A DNA stretch of 35,202 nucleotides from Burkholderiales bacterium RIFCSPLOWO2_02_FULL_57_36. Its GTDB lineage: Bacteria; Pseudomonadota; Gammaproteobacteria; Burkholderiales; Burkholderiaceae_D. Both the position numbers and the translations under genes were made by a program. This document shows positions 1 through 8,093 of the stretch, piece by piece. The notes beneath the pieces are model-generated. The model was given only the letters and a program-made list of their open reading frames with translations, was not told the DNA's origin and did not search any database. The stretch is from positions 1-35,202 of the forward strand of contig MESE01000002.1 of the NCBI GenBank assembly GCA_001770855.1. Reading direction: 5' to 3'. The first letter of the stretch is position 1. Each line of letters begins with the position of its first letter.

Positions 1-470
1 ATGGTGGTGCTCCAGGCGGTGGTGCGAACGACGCGGCCGAACCGGACCGTCAGGCGTTTGTCGGTGCCTTCGCGCATGCGTTGGTAGAGCGGCGCAATCC
101 GGGCGATTTCCTCGCGTGATACTTTGCGATGCACCATCAGGCTGCCGGCGAATTTATCCTGGACCCAGAGTGGCATGATGTTCAGATGCAGCCACATAAA
201 ATCACCGTTTTTTCGACGATCAATGGTAATGCCCGACCAAGGTTGTTTGCGGCGCAGGGTTGCGGCCATGTCGTTCGTGACTTCTTTGGGCGTATCCGCA
301 TGCACCATGCTCGCGGTAAGGGTGCCCTTGATTTCTTCCCAAGTGTATCCGGTTGCCTCAATCAAGGCCGGATTGGCATATACGAATTTGCCTGCCCTAT
401 CCGCCAAAAGCAGTGGAATTACCGATTCACCGACTTCGTACTCGTTCGAGCTTTGGCTTGCTTCAGTCAT
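1..470 (-). CDS. Aer-like PAS-domain chemotaxis receptor, N-terminal part (cut by window edge)
   Basis: This reading frame is open from an ATG at 468-470 down to base 1, giving 156 codons of a longer gene. The protein starts MTEASQSS and carries a PAS fold at about residues 15-120, with YANPALIEATGYTWEEIKG, a WLHLNIMPLW strand and then a linker (APLYQRMREG). This arrangement matches the redox-sensing PAS domain of Aer-type aerotaxis receptors, which normally continue into membrane helices, HAMP and a methyl-accepting signalling domain. Those parts lie outside the window, so the MCP identity is inferred. Aer proteins bind FAD and steer swimming according to respiratory state. An AGGAAG ribosome site lies just upstream of the ATG. 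Alternatively it could be a PAS-containing diguanylate cyclase or kinase, but the linker after PAS is more Aer-like. Confidence 0.75.
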   Translation of the reverse strand, partial: MTEASQSSNEYEVGESVIPLLLADRAGKFVYANPALIEATGYTWEEIKGTLTASMVHADTPKEVTNDMAATLRRKQPWSGITIDRRKNGDFMWLHLNIMPLWVQDKFAGSLMVHRKVSREEIARIAPLYQRMREGTDKRLTVRFGRVVRTTAWSTT

Positions 471-762
471 GTCTTCCTACTCTCGATTGCGAGATTAAAC
501 CGCAGAGACTACAAATTTAATTGTTTGAGGACGTTATGCATACCGGGCGACTGAGATACAGGCATCATTACTGTCAAAAAACACTATGTTTCCAAGAATA
601 AATATCATGTACGCGTTTGCTTGTCCATGGAAGAAGTGGAGTGGAAGCAACAGTTTCGCGGTTATGTATTGTTTGTTTTCATTGTTAGTGATTTCCCAGT
701 GTTGAAGAAGCAAGTATCTGAGATATGGAGTAAGCATTTTTTGTTGGTCTACCAAGTATCGT
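471..762. other. Intergenic region between two minus-strand genes
   Basis: This is 292 bases of AT-rich sequence downstream of the AraC-type gene and upstream of the Aer-like gene. It must hold the promoter of the receptor gene. Short open frames occur on both strands, but none has a ribosome site or family resemblance. No strong terminator hairpin was found after the regulator gene. Confidence 0.5.
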
Positions 763-1551
763 TTATCTTTTTGCGCGAAAAAAAACGGAAGGAGACTTGC
801 CGAAGGTTTTCTTGAACATCGCAGAAAATGCGGATTGACTGGCATAGCCCAAATCCGTAGCGACCCGTGACAACGGCAACCCGCGCGCGATCAACGGCGC
901 CGCATGCGCCAGCCGCATTTGCTGCCTCCATTGACCAAAAGTCATATTTAACTGCTGTTCAAAAAGCCGCGCAAGAGTGCGTTCCGACGCGCCTGCACTT
1001 TGTGCCCATTCTTTTAAAGTGAGATGTGATGCGGGATTCCTGATCAAGGTTTCGCACAGAGTTTTCAGGCGTTTATCGTTGGGCAGCGCAACCCGTATCG
1101 GCAACGTGGCGGAGCGCGCGACTTCGTCGAGGATAAGCGCGCAAAGCATCGATTCACGAAGGCCCGCATGCTCATCATTCGACAACGCAACGATCAGTTC
1201 GCGCAACAACGGAGACACATCGAGTACGACGCAATCCGGCCCATGAAACGGCACTGAGCCCGAATACACATAAAGCGCCCGAAGTCGGGCCTTTTCCAGT
1301 GTCGCTACTTCGTGAACTGCTTGCGGCGGGATCCAGATTGCTCGCATCGGCGGCACAATCCAGGCACTGTTGCCGACTGTTACGCGGACCACCCCTTCGA
1401 CCGCATAAGTGACTTGTCCCCAGGCATGGCGATGCGATGCCAATAACTCCGATGCATCCAGATCGCGCGCGACCAGGCGTATCGGACGCGCCGCGGTCGG
1501 CGCCAAGCCAGGCAGATGCAGGCGGGTATGGTTTACGGGTTGAACAGCCAT
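763..1551 (-). CDS. AraC-family transcriptional regulator (cupin + HTH)
   Basis: The product is 262 residues. An N-terminal cupin-like sensor domain lies at about 25-130, with a His-rich HRHAWGQVTYAVEG strand. A C-terminal double helix-turn-helix follows at about 165-260, with first recognition region LKEWAQSAGASERTLARLF and second VATDLGYASQSAFSAMF. This matches the NimR/YeaM type of AraC regulators, which lack a separate dimerisation arm and usually control a divergent transporter gene. That is the arrangement here: the MFS gene starts 105 bp away on the opposite strand. I infer that it regulates that exporter, and perhaps itself, in response to a small molecule bound by the cupin. The ligand cannot be read from the sequence. 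Length and domain order are normal, with no sign of decay. Confidence 0.88.
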   Translation of the reverse strand: MAVQPVNHTRLHLPGLAPTAARPIRLVARDLDASELLASHRHAWGQVTYAVEGVVRVTVGNSAWIVPPMRAIWIPPQAVHEVATLEKARLRALYVYSGSVPFHGPDCVVLDVSPLLRELIVALSNDEHAGLRESMLCALILDEVARSATLPIRVALPNDKRLKTLCETLIRNPASHLTLKEWAQSAGASERTLARLFEQQLNMTFGQWRQQMRLAHAAPLIARGLPLSRVATDLGYASQSAFSAMFKKTFGKSPSVFFRAKR

Positions 1552-1656
1552 GGAAAATGTGTTTGGCAGAAAATCGTTAAAAATTGGCTTTCTATCTTAA
1601 AACAGTCGCCGCATTATTGCTTACACTTTCTGCATGCCTACCAAAGACGGATTGCC
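1552..1656. promoter_or_regulatory. Divergent promoter region between AraC regulator and MFS gene
   Basis: This 105-bp gap separates the start codons of the two divergent genes and must hold both promoters and any operator. It is locally AT-rich around 1570-1600. I could not fix -35/-10 boxes with confidence. The layout is that of a classic regulator-exporter control region. Confidence 0.5.
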
Positions 1657-2901
1657 ATGACCACAGCCGCTACCGGATCTCCACTCTTACGCCGCGATGC
1701 TCAAGTCATCGGGCTGGTCGGTCTTGCCCACGGCGTTTCGCATTTTTTCCATTTGATACTCGCGCCGCTTTTTCCATGGTTGAAAGACGCGTTCAGCCTG
1801 TCCTATGCGGAACTGGGATTTTTGATGACCGCGTTCTTTATCGTGTCCGGCATCGGCCAGGCGTTGGCAGGTTTTGTGGTGGATCGCGTGGGCGCGCGGG
1901 CCGTATTGTTCTTCGGCATGGCATGCCTGACGGTTTCGGCATTGGCGTTATCGGTGGCGCAGAATTATTCGATGCTGTTGATCGGGTCGATGTTGGCCGG
2001 ATTGGGAAACAGCGTATTCCATCCGTCGGATTTCACGCTGCTCAACAAGCAAGTCTCGGCGCCGCGCCTCGGCCATGCATTTTCCGTGCATGGCATTTCC
2101 GGCAATCTCGGCTGGGCTGCCGCTCCCGTGTTCCTGACCTCGATTGCGCTTCTATCCGGATGGCGCACCGCGTTGTTTGCCGCCGCGCTGATTCCCGCCG
2201 CCGTATTGCTGTTGCTGGTGTTGTGCCGCAGTTTATTGCGTACCGATGAAGTGAACGCATCGGTGGCCTCGCCTGCGCAGCAGGAAACAGCAAGCGGCAA
2301 CGTCACTGCATTCATGCGTCTGCCGTCGGTCTGGATGTGTTTCGCCTTCTTCTTCATTACCGCGATGGCATTGGGCGGCATTCAAAGTTTTTCGTCGCCC
2401 AGCCTGCGCGAGATCTACGGCATGTCGTTGGCCTCGGCCAGCGTCGGCTTTACCGCATACATGCTGGCATCGGCGGCCGGCATGGTATGGGGCGGCTTCA
2501 TCGCCGCGAAGGCCAGGCGGCACGACCGCACCATCGCGATTGCCTTTGCGCTTGCCGGATGCATGGCCTTGCTGATCGCGACCGGCCTGGTGCCGGCATG
2601 GATGGCTGTCGTGCTGATGGGCGCCATCGGTTTCGGCGCGGGCGTAGCGGGACCGTCTCGCGATCTCCTGATCCGCGCGGCGGCCCCCAAAAATGCCACC
2701 GGACGCGTGTACGGCGTGGTCTATTCCGGTCTGGATATCGGTCTTGCCGCGGCACCGCTCCTGTTCGGCGCATTGATGGATGCAAATCTTCCTGCGTCGG
2801 TGTTCATCGGCATCGGCTTGTTCCAGATAATGGCGATCGTGACGGCGATAGGCGTCGGCAGCAGTACTGCAAGGAAAGCGGCAGTGGTGCAAGCCGCATA
2901 G
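1657..2901 (+). CDS. MFS transporter, fosmidomycin-resistance (Fsr)-like
   Basis: This is a 414-residue inner-membrane protein with about 12 hydrophobic helices and the MFS signature between helices 2 and 3 (GFVVDRVGARAVLFFG, a D-R-x-G-x-R loop). The N-terminus, with GLAHGVSHFFHLILAPLFPWLKD, resembles the Fsr-like branch of the major facilitator superfamily, which includes fosmidomycin exporters and many exporters of unknown substrate. The ATG at 1657 was chosen because the protein then begins just before the first helix. An in-frame start at 1516 would add 47 residues, lie inside the divergent regulator gene and carry no membrane logic. A hairpin at 2915-2942 follows the stop. Probable role: proton-driven efflux of a small toxic compound under control of the neighbouring AraC regulator. 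The substrate is unknown. Confidence 0.85.
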   Translation: MTTAATGSPLLRRDAQVIGLVGLAHGVSHFFHLILAPLFPWLKDAFSLSYAELGFLMTAFFIVSGIGQALAGFVVDRVGARAVLFFGMACLTVSALALSVAQNYSMLLIGSMLAGLGNSVFHPSDFTLLNKQVSAPRLGHAFSVHGISGNLGWAAAPVFLTSIALLSGWRTALFAAALIPAAVLLLLVLCRSLLRTDEVNASVASPAQQETASGNVTAFMRLPSVWMCFAFFFITAMALGGIQSFSSPSLREIYGMSLASASVGFTAYMLASAAGMVWGGFIAAKARRHDRTIAIAFALAGCMALLIATGLVPAWMAVVLMGAIGFGAGVAGPSRDLLIRAAAPKNATGRVYGVVYSGLDIGLAAAPLLFGALMDANLPASVFIGIGLFQIMAIVTAIGVGSSTARKAAVVQAA

Positions 2902-2914
2902 CCTCGCGGCAGAT

Positions 2915-2942
2915 AAAGCCATCCATTACAATGGATGGCTTT
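2915..2942 (+). terminator. Perfect 12-bp hairpin after the MFS gene
   Basis: AAAGCCATCCAT (2915-2926) pairs without mismatch with ATGGATGGCTTT (2931-2942) around a TACA loop, 13 bases past the MFS stop codon. The 3' arm ends in TTT but has no longer T-run, so termination may be partial. The hairpin covers an in-frame ATG at 2935 of the next gene, which argues that translation of the helicase begins at 2980 instead. Confidence 0.7.
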
Positions 2943-2979
2943 AATCGATTCGCATGTATGTGCGGCTGCCGTGAATGCC

Positions 2980-5900
2980 ATGAAATACACACTGGACGAT
3001 ATTCGCGCTGAAATTGACAGCGCTACATTTCAGCGCGGCTTGGGGTACGCCAACACTGGCAAGGTTATGGCGATACTTCCCGATGAAGATTTCATCGAGG
3101 GAATAGTCAAAGGCAGCGGAAGCAACATCTACAAGCAAAGCATCAACCTGGGAAAATACGACAGGAAACATGTCGCCATCGATGGCGACTGCTCTTGTCC
3201 GGTAGGTTTTAACTGCAAACATGTGGCGGCGGTTCTGATCGATTATTTTCGGAAAAATAATCTCATGGCCGGGGCGCACTCCGATGAGATGGCCGCGGTT
3301 GGCCGCAACCCCGCGCCGCAGAGGACAATTCCTCCGCTTCATGCCGAATGGATCAACTGCGTCGAGCAATTGGCCGCTTCGGCACATGGGACAGCAACTG
3401 TCGCATCGTCGGGCAAGCCCAAAAAAGCGCCCCTTCATCGCCTCGTATTCGCGTTAACGCCGGTTCCGTATTACCAGCACCCCAAGATCGGCCTATCGAT
3501 ATGCAAGGCGCGTTTGCGCGTCAATGGCGAGATAGCCGGAACCGAGCCGATCTACGATTTGCAGCGCCTGCTCTATAACCCGCCGGGATATGTGGCGCGC
3601 GAAGATGAAGAAAATATCCGGATGCTGTCGGTCCTGCACAGCGGCATGCAGGCATATGCCACGTACGTCGAACCCGAGGGGAAGCTGGGCGCTCACTTGC
3701 TGCGCATGCTGCTTGCCGAAAACAAGCTGTACTGGGCGCGCTCGACCGTGGAACTTTATCAAGGCAAGCTTTTCCTGCTCGGCGCCGGCCCTGCACGCCG
3801 AGCCGAACTTGTCTGGCAAAAGGAAAAAAGCTTGCTGCAGCTGGTCTGGAAGCTGGAACCGGCGGAAAGGCCGATCGCGGCGGCAGTCCATGAAGTCGAT
3901 ACGATTGCCGAAGTCTTGCCCACCGATCCGCCGCTGTATATCGACGGTGCGATGTGCGGCGAAGTCGTGTTGGCGCAAGATCATGCGCTGTTCCGCATGG
4001 AGCAACTGCAGGAACTGGTGCGGCGGGCGCCCCTGCTTGACACCGCCCATAAAGAAACGGTTGCGCGAGCGCTGTTGGCGCGGGGATTGCATACCGTCGT
4101 TCCGCTGCCGCATGAACTTTCCATCACAACCCGCCGCGACGTGCGTGCCGAGCCCGTCCTGGTGCTCGATAGCGCGCCTTATGCGGCAAACGAATATGCC
4201 GATTTTGCGCAACCGGCATTTCTCTATAGCGGGCAACGTTGCACACCGGCCGTCGGCGATAATGCGCCCGCCGCTATCACTCGCCAAACCGCGGAAGGCG
4301 TCGAGCAGATCGAGCGCGATCCGGCCGCCGAACGACAGGCCTTGACGACACTGGCCGAACTTGGCTTCATGGCGCCGGCCAACGGGCAGCCGTTGTCCAA
4401 TGTGCCCGGTGTGCTGACGTTGCCGACACAGGCAGCTTGGCTGAACTTTGAGCGGGAACACCTCGCGCGCCTGGCGGCGCAAGGTTGGCATATTGAAAAG
4501 CAGCCGGGTTACCGCTTTGATCTGACCGAGGTGGACGACTGGTATGCCGAAATCGGTGATGAAGCCGATCAGCCCGGCAATCCCTGGTTTGACCTGGAAC
4601 TCGGCGTGATCGTCAATAACGAGCGGATATCTTTGCTTCCGGTGCTGGTGGAGTTGATTCGCCATGCGCCGCAGGATTTCAATCCGGATGTGCTCGCCCG
4701 GCATGCCGACAGCGATGAAATTCTCGCATCCCTGCCCAACGGCGCCCGGGTCGCCTTGCCTTGGGGCCGTATCAAACCGATCCTGAATACGCTGGGCGAG
4801 CTGTACTTCACCGACAAGACCGGCAGCGCGTTGCGCCTGTCGACTTTGGACGCCGCGCGTCTGACGGAACTGGAAGGCGCGGCACAACTGCGCTGGATGG
4901 GCGGCCAGCGTGTTCGCAGCCTCGGTGAAAAGATCAGCCGCTTCGGCGGCGTCTCGGACATTGCGATGCCGGCCGGTTTGCAGGCATCGCTGCGCAGTTA
5001 TCAGGCTGAAGGCGTGGCATGGCTGCAGTTCCTGCGCGAGTATGATCTGGCCGGCATTCTGGCCGATGACATGGGATTGGGCAAGACTATCCAGACCCTC
5101 GCGCATATCCTGATCGAAAAAGAAGCAGGCCGCCTGACGCAGCCGGCGCTGGTCGTTGCGCCGACCAGTTTGATGAGCAACTGGCAGGACGAGGCAGCGC
5201 GCTTTGCGCCGTCGCTGCGGGTGCTGGTGTTGCAGGGGCCGGAACGCATCGCCCGCTTCGAGCAGATCGCACAGGCCGATATCGTGCTTACAACCTATGC
5301 GTTGCTGCCGCGCGATGAAGACAGGCTGCGTGCACATGTCTGGCATCTGGTGATCCTGGACGAAGCGCACTACATCAAGAATGCGCGCTCCAAGGCCGCT
5401 CAAGTCGCCGGCTTGCTGCGCGCACGGCACCGGGTCTGCCTGACCGGCACTCCACTGGAAAACCATCTTGGCGAACTCTGGTCGCAGTTCCATTTTCTGC
5501 TGCCGGGCTTGCTTGGCGACGACAAGACATTCAACCGCGACTTCCGGGTGCCGATTGAAAAACATGGGGACGATCCGCGGCGCCGCTTGCTGATGCAGCG
5601 GCTCAAGCCGTTCATCCTGCGCCGTACCAAGGACAAGGTTGCCAGGGAGTTGCCGGCCAAAACAGAAATGGTGCGTCACATTGAAATCTCCGGCGCGCAA
5701 CGCGACCTGTACGAAACCGTGCGGCTGGCGATGGACAAAAAAGTGCGTAACGAAATTGCCAAAAAAGGCGTGGCGCGCAGCCAGATCGTGATCCTTGAAG
5801 CGCTGTTGAAATTGCGCCAGGTTTGCTGCGATCCGCGCCTGGTCAAGTCAAGCACCGCCAAGAAACATACGGCGCCTTCGGCCAAGCTGTCCGATTTTCT

Positions 5901-6393
5901 GGAGATGCTGGAAGCCTTGCTGGAAGACGGCCGGCGGATTCTGCTATTTTCACAGTTCACCAGCATGCTCGCGCTGATCGAGGCCGAGTTGAACGCGCGG
6001 CAGATCCCCTATGCACTCCTGACCGGCGACACCAAAGACCGCGCCGGCGCGGTGCGGTCTTTCCAGAAGGGTCAGGTGCCGCTGTTCCTGATCAGCCTGA
6101 AAGCCGGCGGCGTCGGCCTGAACCTGACTGCGGCCGACACCGTCATTCACTACGATCCATGGTGGAATCCCGCCGCCGAAAACCAGGCCACCGACCGCGC
6201 CTGGCGTATCGGCCAGGACAAACCCGTGTTCGTCTACAAGCTGATCGCCAAAGGCACGCTGGAAGAAAAAATCCAGGCGCTGCAACAGAAAAAAGCGGAT
6301 CTGGCGCGCGCTATACTTGACGACGGCGCAGCGCAAAACCTGAAGTTGACGCAGGAAGACTTGCAGGCGATATTCGCGCCGCTGGCGGCATAG
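2980..6393 (+). CDS. SWIM zinc-finger SNF2-family helicase/ATPase
   Basis: The protein has 1137 residues. An N-terminal SWIM zinc finger lies at about 71-81 (CSCPVGFNCKH, the CxCxnCxH pattern). A long middle region (about 100-650) resembles the bacterial SNF2-associated domain. The SNF2 motor follows: motif I DDMGLGKT with Lys702, motif II DEAH at 794-797, motif III LTGTPLEN, and in the second lobe SQFTSML, SLKAGGVGLNL and the motif VI region DRAWRIGQ. All motor motifs look intact, so ATP-driven translocation on double-stranded DNA is expected. Cellular function is undefined in this family, with chromatin or repair remodelling or defence as possibilities. I chose 2980 because the upstream in-frame ATG (2935) is buried in the preceding hairpin; the ribosome site is weak for both. 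The gene for a CoiA-like protein follows after 39 bp on the same strand, suggesting co-transcription. Confidence 0.93.
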   Translation: MKYTLDDIRAEIDSATFQRGLGYANTGKVMAILPDEDFIEGIVKGSGSNIYKQSINLGKYDRKHVAIDGDCSCPVGFNCKHVAAVLIDYFRKNNLMAGAHSDEMAAVGRNPAPQRTIPPLHAEWINCVEQLAASAHGTATVASSGKPKKAPLHRLVFALTPVPYYQHPKIGLSICKARLRVNGEIAGTEPIYDLQRLLYNPPGYVAREDEENIRMLSVLHSGMQAYATYVEPEGKLGAHLLRMLLAENKLYWARSTVELYQGKLFLLGAGPARRAELVWQKEKSLLQLVWKLEPAERPIAAAVHEVDTIAEVLPTDPPLYIDGAMCGEVVLAQDHALFRMEQLQELVRRAPLLDTAHKETVARALLARGLHTVVPLPHELSITTRRDVRAEPVLVLDSAPYAANEYADFAQPAFLYSGQRCTPAVGDNAPAAITRQTAEGVEQIERDPAAERQALTTLAELGFMAPANGQPLSNVPGVLTLPTQAAWLNFEREHLARLAAQGWHIEKQPGYRFDLTEVDDWYAEIGDEADQPGNPWFDLELGVIVNNERISLLPVLVELIRHAPQDFNPDVLARHADSDEILASLPNGARVALPWGRIKPILNTLGELYFTDKTGSALRLSTLDAARLTELEGAAQLRWMGGQRVRSLGEKISRFGGVSDIAMPAGLQASLRSYQAEGVAWLQFLREYDLAGILADDMGLGKTIQTLAHILIEKEAGRLTQPALVVAPTSLMSNWQDEAARFAPSLRVLVLQGPERIARFEQIAQADIVLTTYALLPRDEDRLRAHVWHLVILDEAHYIKNARSKAAQVAGLLRARHRVCLTGTPLENHLGELWSQFHFLLPGLLGDDKTFNRDFRVPIEKHGDDPRRRLLMQRLKPFILRRTKDKVARELPAKTEMVRHIEISGAQRDLYETVRLAMDKKVRNEIAKKGVARSQIVILEALLKLRQVCCDPRLVKSSTAKKHTAPSAKLSDFLEMLEALLEDGRRILLFSQFTSMLALIEAELNARQIPYALLTGDTKDRAGAVRSFQKGQVPLFLISLKAGGVGLNLTAADTVIHYDPWWNPAAENQATDRAWRIGQDKPVFVYKLIAKGTLEEKIQALQQKKADLARAILDDGAAQNLKLTQEDLQAIFAPLAA

Positions 6394-6432
6394 CGCCAGG
6401 AACGATTGCCCACCGGTTAAAGGTAAATTCGG

Positions 6433-7569
6433 ATGAGTGGAACAGCACAATTCGAAGCCGTCAATCCTGCCATTTCGCTGGCCGCGCTGCATGACCGGAT
6501 GGTGGTCTTTGCGCAAGACGACCAAGGCCGCTTGACTCACATCGACAGCGCCAGGCGCGGCAAGGCATGCAATTGCCGCTGCCTTGCCTGCGGCGAAGCG
6601 CTGATCGCGCGCCAGGGCGACATCAAGGCGCACTCGTTCGCGCACGAATCGGGCACGGAATGCCGGTACGCGATCGATGCAATGCTAAACCGGCTGGCGC
6701 AGGAATTGATCTCGACACGTGGCGCTTTCTGCACACCGACGCTGACTGTGCGCGTATCGCGCGTCGGCCCGCTTGGCGCGATCGAGTGCAATGAAATCAT
6801 ACCGAGCCGGCATCTGCGGGTGGAATCCGCCGCCATCGACCGGCGCGTGCATCCGCAACGCCCGAGCATCGTGATGCTGGTCAAGGGCCGCGAATTGATA
6901 CTGGAAGTGACCCACGCGCATCGCCTCGACGCAGGCAAACGCAAGGCCATCGAAAAACTGGGATTGCCCGCGATCGAATTGCATCTTTCCGAACACAAGT
7001 TTGAAACCGTTAAACAATTCGAACGGCTGCTGTTGGACGATACCCGTTGCAAGCACTGGATCTTCAATCCCAAGGCGAGCGAAATCCGCAACAAGCTCGA
7101 CGGCATCGCGCAAGAGCAACTGGCGATACAAAACATGCAGCACGCGCAGCGGCTCGAACAACAGCGTAAGGAGCAAGCAGCACAAGAGGCAGTCAGGCAG
7201 GCGCGCCGGCAAAAGGAACGGGAAGCGATTGAACAGCGATTCCGCCTGCAAGCGCAACAAGACCAACTGATGCGCCAAGAGCAGGCTCGGCTCGACAGCA
7301 TCGCGAAAGCAGCCCGCCCGGAGCCGCCGGAAGCCCGCCGGCAAACGCTTCACTACCGTCTGCAGGATGGCGGTTTGACGATACGGCACGAGGACGGAAA
7401 CCGACTCGTGATCGTGCCGGAAACCGGCAACGAGGAGGCGCTCGGTGTGCTGGCCGGGCTAGGGGTGAAATACAACCCGGAACAGGGCGGTTACATGATG
7501 ACAACCGCTGACTTGGCAAATTTCCTGCCCGCACTTATGCCTTACGTAAAAAACGTGAGAAGCATTTGA
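6433..7569 (+). CDS. CoiA-like protein with zinc ribbon, PD-(D/E)XK-type fold and coiled coil
   Basis: The product is 378 residues. Near the N-terminus is a probable zinc ribbon with C50-x2-C53 and HSFAH (67-71), as in competence-protein CoiA-like families. The central part (about 135-190) has the layout of the CoiA nuclease-like fold: a strand ending RPSIVML, then ELILEVTHAH (Glu158, His161), Lys169 and a final strand LPAIELHLS. A Gln/Arg/Glu-rich coiled coil spans about 225-292, and a short globular C-terminal domain follows. CoiA acts on incoming DNA during natural transformation; the wider family is functionally obscure. The position usually filled by Asp (RPD) is Ser145 here, so catalysis may be altered. 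The gene lies 39 bp behind the SNF2 helicase, implying joint DNA work. No terminator was seen before the converging integrase relic. Confidence 0.75.
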   Translation: MSGTAQFEAVNPAISLAALHDRMVVFAQDDQGRLTHIDSARRGKACNCRCLACGEALIARQGDIKAHSFAHESGTECRYAIDAMLNRLAQELISTRGAFCTPTLTVRVSRVGPLGAIECNEIIPSRHLRVESAAIDRRVHPQRPSIVMLVKGRELILEVTHAHRLDAGKRKAIEKLGLPAIELHLSEHKFETVKQFERLLLDDTRCKHWIFNPKASEIRNKLDGIAQEQLAIQNMQHAQRLEQQRKEQAAQEAVRQARRQKEREAIEQRFRLQAQQDQLMRQEQARLDSIAKAARPEPPEARRQTLHYRLQDGGLTIRHEDGNRLVIVPETGNEEALGVLAGLGVKYNPEQGGYMMTTADLANFLPALMPYVKNVRSI

Positions 7570-7590
7570 ATGGTCAGGCTGGATTTCTTT

Positions 7591-7986
7591 CTAGAGCAAG
7601 GAATCCAGCGGACTCCGTACGCCACCTCCATCCACCTTCAACATGTGGGTATGGATCATGGTTGTGCTCACGCCCGCATGTCCGAGCAATTCCTGAACAG
7701 TGCGAATGTCATATCTATTTTGGAATTGGCGCTCATCAGCCAGATAAATCAAGAAAGCGGTAATTTCAGATGCGCCCATTTCGAAAGGGAAGCGCAACCG
7801 ATGAAATCGAATGAAGAAACGTACCCGGTAGACATATTGTTGTTCAATACGTAAGCTATAGTGCTTGAAACGAATGTGCTGCCGTAGCTGATCAAGCAGC
7901 TTGATTGAACGGGTCTCGGCAATGGGTGGATTATTGGCCAATACGACACTGTATAAATATGCAATTAATAGTAGATTGAAAGTCAA
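7591..7986 (-). pseudogene. Deleted integron integrase (IntI-type tyrosine recombinase) relic
   Basis: The 131-codon frame joins two ends of an IntI protein. Residues about 25-88 match the N-terminal core-binding domain ([35 protein letters not shown]). The frame then continues directly into the extreme C-terminus ([21 protein letters not shown]). Compared with IntI1 as I recall it, roughly 200 residues between these parts are missing, including the catalytic Arg and the His-x-x-Arg pair. The nucleophile Tyr, in TTMIYTH of IntI proteins, is His here (codon CAT in place of TAT). The frame is open, so an in-frame deletion is the simplest explanation. It cannot be an active recombinase. The nominal start at 7986 is a TTG, and the true start of the ancestral gene is uncertain. 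The gene points away from the small gene at 8094, as intI does from its cassettes. Confidence 0.85.
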
Positions 7987-8022
7987 TATGAGTAACGATT
8001 TTCAATCGACGGTTGCGGTGGA

Positions 8023-8067
8023 ATAGGCGACAAGAGTCCGCAATATGCGTCACGGCTTGTCGCCTAT
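8023..8067. repeat. Perfect 12-bp inverted repeat (hairpin) between integrase relic and the 8094 gene
   Basis: ATAGGCGACAAG (8023-8034) is matched exactly by CTTGTCGCCTAT (8056-8067), with 21 bases between. Six bases further on lies GTTAAAT (8073-8079), which fits the GTTRRRY core of integron recombination sites, overlapping the palindrome TAACGCGTTA. The start codon of the next gene is 14 bases beyond. The place is right for an attI or attC remnant, but the arms do not show a full attC layout. It could equally be a transcription hairpin. Confidence 0.6.
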
Positions 8068-8093
8068 AACGCGTTAAATCTGGAATTACAAAT

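Noticed and set aside
2233..2922. 229-codon open frame on the minus strand
   Set aside because: It is antisense to the MFS transporter gene and rich in His/Arg from reverse reading of membrane codons. No family match.
3493..5700. 735-codon open frame on the minus strand
   Set aside because: It lies wholly antisense to the SNF2 helicase gene, whose motifs are unmistakable. Long antisense frames arise from GC-biased codon use, and the peptide shows no domain.
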